Assembly: GCA_003640385.1 (NCBI GenBank)
Contig: RCAB01000538.1
Location: 1 to 40,294, forward strand
Length of the DNA: 40,294 nucleotides
Source: Setaria digitata
Taxonomy: Eukaryota > Nematoda > Chromadorea > Rhabditida > Setariidae
Reading direction: 5' to 3'
Within the stretch, counting starts at the first letter, position 1. Every line of letters starts with the position of its first letter. Positions 1-10,900 of the stretch are shown here, in pieces. The notes below the pieces were generated by a model, which was not told the origin of the DNA, searched no databases, and saw nothing but the letters and a program-made list of their open reading frames with translations. Both the position numbers and the translations under genes were made by a program.

Positions 1-710
1 ATCATTTGATTGATCCACAGCTGATACGTGAGTTAATACTTTCTGATTCCATTGAATCATTAAATTAATTCTCCTAGCTGCATCTAAAATAGGAAGAAGA
101 TGCATTGAATGCATTCATTACCTAAAAAGTTTTTCATGGTTTGCATATATCTTTAAATGTAACCCGAGTTGTTTGTAACGTTTAATTTTGTGAAAGCCTT
201 TGAGAAAATGCGGTCTAATAATAGGTGGGTAGTACCACTTTTTAAAGATCTGCATATTTTTCAGCTCGTAATTCGTTGTTGGAAGAGTGGCTACTAATTA
301 TGTATTATTGACAAAATTGCAGTTATGAAATTTCATTTACAGGCTCATTTTCACTGAAATTCTTAATATCGCAGAATATTGTTGAATTAGGTCTAAAATT
401 GCTCACTTGATTTGTCCAATTTCTTTCTTAAGTCGAATAACTGTACATAAAAGGTGCGTATTTCAAGTGTCGCCATCATAAAATATAAGGGTCATTAAGG
501 CTACATATTTTAGTAAATGTGAATTCTATTAATCAGAAATGAACTGATATGGATATATCATTGCTAAAGCTGTAAAAATACGGATTATTAAATATATACT
601 GCTTTAGACACTAGCAGTTGATTCACTTGTCGAAATCTATTAATAATTAATGAAAAAAAAAAAATGATTTGAAAGTGTACTGATCTGACATTACCAAAAC
701 GATTTGATTT

Positions 711-1300
711 ATGATATCATTTGAAGGTGAAATCACATTGTTTGATATTATTTATGGGTTGAAATCAGATTGCATGCATCTTTCGGAGTTAAATTCATAT
801 TATGTCATTTAAAAACCAACTAACATTGTAAGAAAATAGTGTATGAAATTATTAGGAGTAAAAACGACATTTTATGATCCATTTAAGAATTAGATTACAC
901 CTCATGACATTAAATAAAAGTTGCATTAACGAACATGACATCATTTAGACTAATATTGTGTGATATTACGTAGAAATTGATTATATTATTTGAAGGTTAA
1001 TTAATATTACAGGAAAGCTGAATTGTCGGGACTGTGAAAAAGCACAAGTATTTCATGTGACAGCTTTTGGAGATCAGCTGCATTTAAAATATTATTCAGC
1101 GAATAAATTATTGTATGAATATTGAATTAAGAATACCTTGAAGTATTATATATAATATGTTACATATGATTTATCAGTGAAATTACGATATCATTTAAAA
1201 GTTAACTTAACAGTGAGTGCCATCCTTTGGATAATAAGCATCACTACCAAGTTAAATTAACACTGCATGACATCATTTAACAATTGCATTAACATTATAA
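711..1300. repeat. Decayed tandem array, period about 31 bp
   Basis: A motif resembling TGATATCATTT, followed by an AAGGTTAAATTAACATTG-like half, recurs at about 712, 743, 775, 803, 844, 875, 905, 936 and 961, and again at about 1187, 1218, 1247 and 1268. Most steps are 30 to 32 bases. Copies differ from each other at many positions, so this looks like an old minisatellite. It is interrupted or unrecognisable between about 1020 and 1180. No coding frame runs through it. Confidence 0.6.
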
Positions 1301-4113
1301 ACCCTTGCAGTTCACAGAAAACTCTGTGTTGCTTCATTTTCATTTTATGAGAGTCAGGCAACTTTTCTGAACAGCAGCTTCTGGATGTATCTTACACAAT
1401 TTTCTCAAAATTATTTCAAATTTTATTAAAATTACCACAATGATTTGCAGAGTGATAAATCATGGCATAAGCAATCTGATTTCTAAAATATTTTTTTTTT
1501 TTTTTTGCCTATTCATGTAATTATCCTACTTTGCTGTCATCATATGTTCAGCTGAACTTTCAGTATTAGACTGTGATTTGAAATTCTTCCCCTCATCATC
1601 TCAATCAAATCATTCAAGCCAAATTTTTTTGTTACTTTTGTGTAAGAGCTATATTTTAGTGAAGAATCAAAAGATTTTTTTTTTTCTTTTGTTGATTAAG
1701 CAATGATTTTAGATGGTAAACCAGCAAGGACATCATTTTGTTCGGGATGAGTCTTCGACTAGTGATATTTAGTTTTTTTTAATGCTACACATCATAACGT
1801 CAATTAAAGAATTTTTCATCAAATTTAGAAAAATCTACTTAAAATGCTAATTTGATTTCATCACATAAATTTTTAATTCATTATTGATAATTTCGAAGGC
1901 TTGAAGTAAATGATTTCAAACAAGAAATTTAAATTCGCAACTAATTGAAGAATAAAAACACTGTGAAATGCAAATAAAAATATATATAATATTTGAAGAG
2001 AAACTACGAAATATTATCACTTGTCATAAGGATAAGAGAAAAGGTGTCGTAGGCATTTAAAGAGTAATAAAGTAATCATTTCAAGAAAATAATAGTGGAA
2101 GCTCTAAATCAAATGTGCAAAAAATTAGCTAAAAATTTTTTAAAAAACTGATTGCCGTGCAGGCCAACTATTAATTGACTTCTGCAAAAAAAACTACCCG
2201 ATCCTCAGGTTCCAAGGAATATCAGTACCATAAAATAGCCAGATTAACTCATAAAAAATATTTGTATGTTTTTTCTTTCCCATCGTTCTTATCCTGGTAG
2301 TGCTGAAAATGCAAAGAAAGTGGCTGATTTTTTTTAGAAATTTTCACATTTTTAATAATAAGTAAATAACAGGATGCAACTTAGAAAGATTCATTCATTA
2401 GGGAAAAGAATAAAAATTGTTAAGTGGAAAGCATTCCAAAGATTCAAAATTTTAAAATCTCTTTTTGTCCCTGGTGAATGATTGATACAGAGATTTTTTA
2501 AGAGAAAGTATTTGAAATAATAAAGCATCTAGCTCGCACTATGTTTTTTCCTGCGGAAGAACCTAAGAAGGCGAAAATTGTCGCTTTTTTTTCTTCAAGT
2601 GCAGAATAATTTAACAGAAAACGTGAGCCACTTGACGTAATATAAAATTCAAATTACAATAGTCTTATTTTTGTTGCTGCCATCCATCTGTTTCATTTAT
2701 TCCGAAACAACACTTCTGTTTGATGATTCTTTTCACCACACATATTTCTATCTTGCTCACTTTTGTTGTTGATAGCATTAAACTTGTGAAATTTCTTTGA
2801 GTCAGTTCTCTTTGAAATATTTCGAAATATATAGGAAACAAATTAATACAAGAATGAATTCACACTATCTGAAAGAATGATATTCCTAATTCTTGTTTTT
2901 ACATTTTGTCACTTATAATATGAAGAGCAGCTCCGACTCAGAAGTTCACCTTTTAACCTGTTCATGATAGCCATTTATTACGATTCAGTAAAGTTCTAAA
3001 TTGAAGCGTGGCGGAGTAATGTGTAAAGCGGCGAAGTGTCAAATGTAAAGTGCTATGGAAAAATAATGCTGCAAAGTGTAAAATGCTGGAAGGTATTTGC
3101 TATTTTCATTTTATACTTATTACTTAATTATTAGCAAATGAATAAATCATCAAAAGCTGTTTGGACACTGAATTCAAATGATTTGCAAAGGCACATGGGT
3201 CATTTTTACAGCTTTCCTGTTGCGATGACCAGATACTCCTCAATTCAATTCGAAATAAATTCCACTTAAATCCAGAATTCAAATCTGTGATATTCAGAAG
3301 AAAAGTTCGAAGCTCATCTTAGCAAGTCAAGATGAAGAAACCATCATTATTACTTGAGTAAAAGCTTGGGATATATCATTTTTCAACACATTTCACTGGC
3401 TTACCACATTTGTGTTCCAATAAAAAAGCATTGCAAATTCTTGCTAACCTCTGAGTGCAATTTACGAGTTTTAAAATTATGAAACTGAAGGAAATTTTGG
3501 CGGAGCTCGCGAATTTTAGTCGACGAATTTATTATGCGTGTGCTGCTGATGCTTCTTAATTTAAGGAATTTCAAACTTAAATTATTCTGCTAGGAAACAA
3601 GTTATTAAGTAGGTAAATCTATTTCGTGAGGGAATGTGACATTCAAATACGAAGGTATATGAAGATAAAGTGCTAACGAAACAAGTAAATAGGCAGAAGT
3701 TTGGTATGTAACGGTCGCAATGAAACTGCACAGGCTGGGAAGGGAGTTTTTGACTTGAAAGGAATATGCAGCCAGAAAGAACATGAAGCGAAAAGGAAGA
3801 CATGTCCTTCTCATGGTACTTTAGAAAGCAACACAAGGCACATTTTTTTTGCAGGATGGCAATGAGGAAACTTAAGACTGAATGAGATAATGTTGGAAAT
3901 TTAAGACTCTAAAACTACTGACAAATTTTGCATGTTAGTGAATTTCACTCATTTCAAGTTTTAAATTCTTGAAATAATTTCGATTCCACTCTCATCAATA
4001 ACATTGTACGAGAAGAATTTTTAGCACTAACCCCTGCCCTGCAAATAACACATTCGTCATTCAAAGGAAATGTATTTCTATAAAAAGATGTAAATTGCTA
4101 ATCATTAGAACTT

Positions 4114-4156
4114 CATATATATATATGAATTTAAAACTGTTATATATATATATATA
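4114..4156. repeat. TA dinucleotide tracts
   Basis: Two short alternating TA runs, about 4114-4125 and 4140-4157, are separated by a short A/T-rich spacer. Simple microsatellite; no other function is visible. Confidence 0.8.
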
Positions 4157-4716
4157 TTTTATATATAAAGAATAATAGTAATTAGAGGGTAGTAGTATGT
4201 TTCTATTTATAGCATCATAAATGACCGTAAATTTTGAATCATTATTTTTATAAACAGAAAATAGTCTCTAAAAAGTCTTGAAATAGGCAAATAGTTTGAA
4301 AATACGACGGCAATGACAGTTTCTTAATTACGAAGATGAGCGAAATGGACGCATTTTGAAAATGGGCCAGCGGAAAAGAGAACTGAAAAGGTATGCAAAC
4401 ATTGCAGCTGCTAGTTGGTGAACTGTATATACAAAATAAGCCAGTGAATGGTTTTGGCTATTTTGCCGACACTTACTGCACTGAAAGATTTTAACAACTC
4501 TTTACCTTGTCACCTTCTCAACTCTATTCTTTCTCCTACTCACATTAAGATCTCCCTTCGCAGAATATGTTGAATTTGATAATCTAAATTGAGTTTCTAT
4601 AAAACAGGAAGTAATCCATCCTTTATGATAATATTTTTTGATTCCGAAACATCAAGTTTTAGTAAAATTTAGAAATACATTTTTTTTATTTTAGAAATAT
4701 ATTTAGAAATATATTG

Positions 4717-4742
4717 TATATATATATATATATATATATATA
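4717..4742. repeat. (TA)13 microsatellite
   Basis: An uninterrupted run of 13 TA units. Likely length-polymorphic between individuals. Confidence 0.9.
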
Positions 4743-5544
4743 AATGATTAGCAAATAATAAAACTTCAGACATTGTTTGTTTTTGGAAATATTTACATGT
4801 TTTTGAGCATTTTTTAAATTCATTTTTAATAATTTTATCAATTGTTGTACCACCTGACGCACTATTTCTCGAGTATTACATACTTGGCTAGCTTTTAAGC
4901 GTACTAAATTGATTAATCAACGAAGCATTCCTGGTATTTATGAATAATATCTATAAATATAAATGTAATTTAAGGGGACGGGGAAGAGTAGAGTGAGAAG
5001 TGTAAATGAGTGGACCAGTAGCTTGTTGAAGTTTGACAGGAATGGATGCGAGACCTATACCATACCAGTTTCTAAGGGAGAAACGGTGAGATAGGATGAG
5101 TTTGATGACGAATTCATCGAATTCTTTCATTTTATGATTGAAAAAAGAGGATGAAATTTTCGTAGTATACTATCTGCCATTTCCATTCTTCGTAAATCGT
5201 TCCTTTCCACCGCAGTTAATTCATTTCCTCTTCACAAAGCATCTGTAACACTTGACTATCCATCATTTATCACTGATACTATACTCACTAATTATTAGTT
5301 GTTATTAGTATTATTTGTTGTGGAAGTGCTCAATCAAAATATCGACTGATTAAAGATTGCATACTCGATGAATTCAATTCTCTCTCACATCTACTTCTTA
5401 ACAAAAATATTTACTTGAATATTTTTATTTATTGGAATATTTTGCAGCTGCATTAAATCTTCCAGAATCATCGGTCGTTTAAGAAGCGGTAGAATCAGAA
5501 GTGCTTGATATGCAAAGAAATTGCCGCTTATTCATGACATACAG

Positions 5545-5582
5545 TGACACTGTAATCAGTGTCAAGAGGTGTTAACGTTAAC
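5545..5582. repeat. Two adjacent small palindromes
   Basis: TGACACTG (5545-5552) pairs perfectly with CAGTGTCA (5557-5564) across a four-base TAAT loop. Six bases later comes the 12-bp self-complementary GTTAACGTTAAC (5571-5582). They could be binding sites for dimeric factors upstream of the transporter gene or a small hairpin, but in A+T-rich DNA they may be chance. Confidence 0.45.
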
Positions 5583-6089
5583 GTGTTCACATATTGCAGA
5601 GAGACTTTTCTAAAAACTATTTTCACTTGAAGGATTCCGTTTTCTCCTCCTTTTCTGAAAAACCACTGCTTCCTTCACGCACGAAAAATAGTCTGTCATT
5701 GGAAGAAAAGTCTACCAGGAAGGCATCCGAATAATGCAAAAACTTCGAGAAAAACTTCCCTTTACTGCTTTGAGTGCTTTGTGCAAAATGCTGCCTCTAT
5801 AAGTTTATTACATTATTTAAGCATTTCCTGCCTCTTCCCTTTTTCATTTCAATCGTTGTTTTTAATCTATGAACTTCCATTTATGACTTTTAATCGGCCG
5901 TAGTTTTGGACGTATAAAAAGAAACCAATTTTGAATTTTGAAAAGAAAAAAAGGAGGATAAGGAAGAAGGTAAACTGTGATGGATTCACTGAGTGCAAAC
6001 TTGTCCTTCCTGTTCAAATTTTTTAGAAAAACAGTTAAACGACAGCAAGTTTCACTTCACCTCGCCATTTGCTGTGACACACACCGTCT

Positions 6090-6152
6090 CCCCGCGATGC
6101 TCATCCTCCCCCCCGCGATATCCAGCCTCTCCCCCGCGATGCCCAGCCTCTC
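6090..6152. repeat. GC-rich minisatellite, three 21-bp units
   Basis: Units begin with CCCCGCGAT at 6090, 6111 and 6132, exactly 21 bases apart. Units 2 and 3 share nearly all their bases and unit 1 is more diverged. The C+G content contrasts sharply with the A+T-rich surroundings. The period is a multiple of three, so open frames through it show a 7-residue repeat, but I see no other sign of coding. Confidence 0.75.
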
Positions 6153-7900
6153 TCGTCCTTCTCTTTCCTACTTCTTCCCGCCTATCTCACCTCTTTTCAT
6201 CTCCCATCACTCTCTATAATTTACAGCGAAATCTTATGCTGGAAGGTACTCTTCCATTTCAATATATCAAATAATATTTGCGCCGACATTTGGGGGTTTC
6301 TTAATGTTTACCACACGTCTACTACACTATTTCATCACTCTCCACCCTCCTGATTCCCGAGATTTTCTTGGAAAGGGACGGAAATTTTTGAAAAATAATA
6401 GGGATATGGATATGTCTTGCAGTCCATCATTATGAATTTTTTACATAAATTCTAAATTTCTGCGAAAAACTTATCAATGAAACTATTACAAGGTTGGAGC
6501 TTATCCATTCACTTTGCAAAATGAGGTAATTTATTAGGTCATAGAATTCGCTAGCAGGTTGCTTAGATTATCTTTTTAACAATGAATTTCTTTCAATTTT
6601 TGCATCCAGAAATATTAATAACCTGTAAATTTATTACTGCCTTCAAAAATTTACAACTTTTATATTTCTTTAACTTTTCTGACATTCATTGTTCCAACAG
6701 TTATCATATATATTTTCAGCATGTCCATTCCAGCTTCTAGATTCTTTTTGAGCTGAACTGCTTGATTTTCGCAGGATTTTATTCTCAAAATATATTCTCA
6801 CAATAAACTTGAAGTCAGAAGAAAAGGAAATCCGGACAACTTTCAAAACAAATAATAAAATGCAGTCTATATAAATAAAGTAATAACTGAATCATGTTCT
6901 TTTTTTTTTTTTTCCTCATATCTGAAGTTTAATGTCAACGGCAGCTAAGCCAGAAAACATTTTCCTTACTAAAATCTATGGAACCTCAATATTTCTTGAA
7001 AATTAATAATCTTCAGATGACGATAGTGCTTGTATTATATCATCTGTAACCTCAACTGTTAAATAGAAATTCCTTCTAAAGTTTCTCATTTTTTTTCCAA
7101 CAATTCACGATGGTTTTTTTGTTTTGTAATCGATCGACGACCTTTATTTGTAATCGCTTTCTATAGAAAATCTTAACTGAAAAAAAAATTTGATTTTTAT
7201 TGAAAAAGCCTAACATTTCCTAAAATGCTCAAGACTCTTAAGACTTCAAGACTAATTTCTTCAAATTCTTTGCTACCAAATCTAATTTTTTAGTTGGCAG
7301 TAAACTATGAAGATCACATTATTCAGCTGATTGCCCGTATTTGTTCACACAATTATCTTCGTACACCGTTGTTTGACGCGTTTCAAACAAGTTTGATTAA
7401 ATGTTCCTTTGTTTCGTCTTACTAAACGAAGTAGATCCCATTGAGCCGTTTTTCAACGATCCGCGTGAGTCATGTATCAGTGCCTTTATTTATAAGCACA
7501 CTAATTAATGATCCAAATTTACAGGTTTTTTTTTTTTTATGCAATAAAAAGGAGTACAGCCCTCATGGCGATGTCTTATTTTTCGGCCGACAAAGCACTA
7601 CATGCAAATTCTGTAAGTTTCTTATTAGGATGAAAAGAGATAGGAATGGAGAGATGAGGATACAGAATCCGGCTGGAGTTGGAATTATTCTTCACATAAA
7701 AAATTTTCGGCAGTATTTGAAGGGTGGTTTAATTTATAGGATGTAGAAGCCAACATATCATCACTGACGTCTAAATCGTCACCTTGGTCATCTAAGCAAC
7801 GTGAAACATTGGTCCAAAAGGCAAAAAAGTAATATTTTTGTTTTGGAAAACCATAAAATGCGCTACTCAAAAATTCACGAATGCACTCAGACAAAAAGTA

Positions 7901-7908
7901 ATTTTCAG
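7901..7908 (+). promoter_or_regulatory. Probable trans-splice acceptor of the transporter gene
   Basis: ATTTTCAG sits seven bases before the ATG at 7916, which is where nematode spliced-leader acceptors usually lie. It could instead be a cis acceptor joined to an unseen 5' untranslated exon. Confidence 0.5.
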
Positions 7909-7915
7909 TTTTTTA

Positions 7916-10900
7916 ATGCGACGAAAAACGAAGAATGTCGAGCAACTTCACAGTATTTCTGAAAAATCGGTATCAAGATTTGAGTTTTGTTTGTAATTTT
8001 GATTACTTTCGAACTCTTAAGCAATACTACTATTTGTACAATCATTTCAAACTGAAGTCATTTGAAAATTTGTAAATTGTTGTAGGATGTATTTTTTCTG
8101 AAAAAGAAACGTTGGCAGACAGCAATATTGGCAAATATTGGCTTTATTATTGCTTTCGGAATTCGTTGCAATTTTGGTGCTGCAAAAGGACGAATGATCA
8201 ACAATTTCACCGATCCATTCGGCAATAACCACGTATACTTTAACAGTAATAATATTATTATTAAGCATCTCAGGTGATGATGAACAAGGAGGAGACTCCG
8301 TTCCAACATTTCATTCGAAGATCTATGTAGTACGACTCCCATTTCATTGATCAGAACCAGTTTGGTGAAAGTGGAATCTTTCCACAGTATCCATTCCGCT
8401 AAGTGAATCCATGAGCAGAATGAAAATTCTCAGAAAGCTCTACCGTTATCCGAATCATTAACGATCCTGTTGGATCTGAAACTGCTGGATATCCGTTTCG
8501 ACTACTGCGAAAACAATGCGGAGACACATTTATGCTCTTGCAGTAGTGGTATTGAAAGAATCCAGAGAATTTCCTGATGAAGCATATAACCTGAAATGGA
8601 GACGGAAACCACGAAACATTACTCGACAGTGAAAGAGAAGGACAGCTGATGAAAAGGAAAGTGGTGGAGGAGAAAGGATTCACCGGACCAAAAATGAAAC
8701 AAGCAAAAATTACATGTTGAAGAAAAGATTCCAAAAAAAGGATTTTGGCAACAGTGAATCCGAACAATATTATCAAAAAGAAGGAGGAGGACCACTGAAA
8801 TGGTTAATTAAACGAAGATGACCAGAGGTGATGTCCCAGAAGCTGAAAAAGATAAAGAAATATCAGCAGTGTCAGCTAACACAAAAAATATCGCCTGATA
8901 AAACTTATAAGGAAAATCTGATAACAAAATTATCCAACTAAAGCTATTAAATAAAGATTTATGCTCCAAAACAACCAGTCATTTGAACAGCTTGTACAAT
9001 GGCCACTGAAAGTTAATGAGCTCAAAAAAGTATGGAAAGAAAATATAAAGTTGGAACAGGAACTTACGAATAAATCAAAAGCACTGATCAATGCTATATA
9101 TTTCGAAATAATCAGTGACAGTTTTGCGGTCTTCAAACGATCAGGGCTGAAGTAAAGAAAGAACTGAGAGGATTTTGGAGCGTTTTTTTTTTTTTTTTGG
9201 CGAATCTAGAACTAAGAAGTAGTGGATGAAGAAGAACATTTGGTTGAAAATTTCCGTTTAAAACAGTTTGGAATTAGTTTTAAGAAAACTTAATGCTTAT
9301 CAAGAGGTGGAGGATGTCACTTTAATGATAAACAGTACAGTACATCAAAGGAGCGTTCGCCTTGTTCAAGAGTCGTCATGACCTTAACACATCAGAGTGG
9401 TCTTGTAACTCAGAACGATCTATTAGCAGGAATGATGAAATGATGGAACCTTTTTAATAGGATGGAGTTTGGAAAAAAGAAATGATGATATTATTAAAGG
9501 AAGTAACGAATAAGAACCTAATGAGATAAAAATACCAAAACGAGCATAATTGAAAAGTAAACTATGAAAAATGCTATCGGAAAGGGTCTGAAAAGGAACA
9601 ACATAATGTGAAATAATGAAAGGATATTCTTTAATTAGCGAAAACAATTGGCAAAATACTGAAATTGCAATTAAATGATATTTCTACTAGCATACGGAAA
9701 ATTGACTAGGAGTGCGACTGTAATCAGCGGGAATCGTTTACAGGTCAAATTGAGTCCAGCTAATCGAAAGAGTTGTTCTCTCTTTACATTACAGAGAGTC
9801 ACTGAACAATATGTTACTAGTGGAAAGCAGTATTCACAATTCCAGTTAATGTTTGAAATTAAAAGATCAATGAGAGAAAGAAGTCGCTAGCTGAGCAGCA
9901 GGTTGAAATGACAAAACACTATGTGCAGAATATTTTAAAATTAAGGAAGTGAAAATAAGCATGAAAATTTATAGCCAAAATATAGAAAACTGAAAGGATG
10001 ATTTAATGGTTGGTTGGCAGTTCAACATCAAAATTTAGCCCAAACATATCGAGGTTGAGCCACGAACGGATTGCTAACAAGGACATAGTGAGGTTGGAAT
10101 CACAACCCATTTTTGCAGTCCATATGGAATACTGACTCAGAGAAATTGATGATAATATGTTCGAATGTTGTACAAGTTGTGGCCTTAGTCTAAAGATAAA
10201 ATTTAAGAGTCTTGGAGACAAAGAGCATTGGTCATCCCAATGATGATAGATATAATTGTATCGTGCAGTACCGAAGAATTTGCATAAATATTTGCAAGTA
10301 ATCAGAACTTCGAGAAAGTATTTGTCTTAAATCTTAACCAGAACGAGACAGGATGGATCATGAGAAAGATGTTTGCCACAAGTCCTAAAAATAAAGCATA
10401 GCTAAGTTGGCCCATAGCAATTAACATGTGGTAAATAGTATGATGTCTTAATACTCTTCCTAAGTCTTTTTTCCTTTATTATCTAATCCCTTCCTCTTCC
10501 TCCAATTGTTGAAGAATTACTTCAGATCCAAATATTTTATAAGTGATTGTAACCCTTCCTGTCATTAAATAATGTTGACAATGATGAGTAATCATGATGA
10601 TGTCTCCTATCATTGAGTTGTAAGTTAACAATGCTTATTTTCCTACTAAAACGATACCGTGGAACATATGGAAATTGTAAATTAAACATAGAAGGTAAAT
10701 ACAGAATTTGATTTTTGCAATTATGCATCAAATATTTTTCTAGACACAACAGTTTTACTGGTCCCCAACCGAACTTGGGTTCATGGAAAGCGCTTTCTTC
10801 TATGGCTATGCTATCACACAGATACCAGGTGGTATGCTTGCTGCAAAATTTGCACCAAATTTGTAAGCTTTTCATTTCCCCGCAAAACTGTTATTAATGA

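Larger units (their letters stand above)
1..7907. other. Long gene-free A+T-rich stretch
   Basis: No reading frame here looks like a protein: the open frames are short, low in complexity, and not framed by plausible splice sites that would extend them. The stretch is strongly A+T-rich with many homopolymer A and T runs. It holds a decayed 31-bp tandem array, two TA microsatellites, a pair of small palindromes and a GC-rich 21-bp repeat, listed separately. It probably includes the upstream control region of the transporter gene that starts at 7916, but I can point to no specific element. Confidence 0.7.

Noticed and set aside
3582..3836. Two overlapping minus-strand open frames of 84 and 69 codons
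   Set aside because: Low-complexity, Cys/Phe-rich readings of A+T-rich DNA with no splice partners or family features.
5977..6274. Proline-rich + strand open frames of 80 and 93 codons
   Set aside because: Their length and Pro/Ser content come from the GC-rich 21-bp repeat; two frames are open equally, which argues against real coding.
7441..7746. A 101-codon + strand open frame just before the transporter
   Set aside because: It does not join in phase to the firm transporter exon at 8086 by any good donor, while the exon at 7916-7969 does.
8399..8776. A 125-codon minus-strand open frame
   Set aside because: Antisense of the purine-rich coding-like stretch; the Phe/Ser-rich composition is a mirror artefact.
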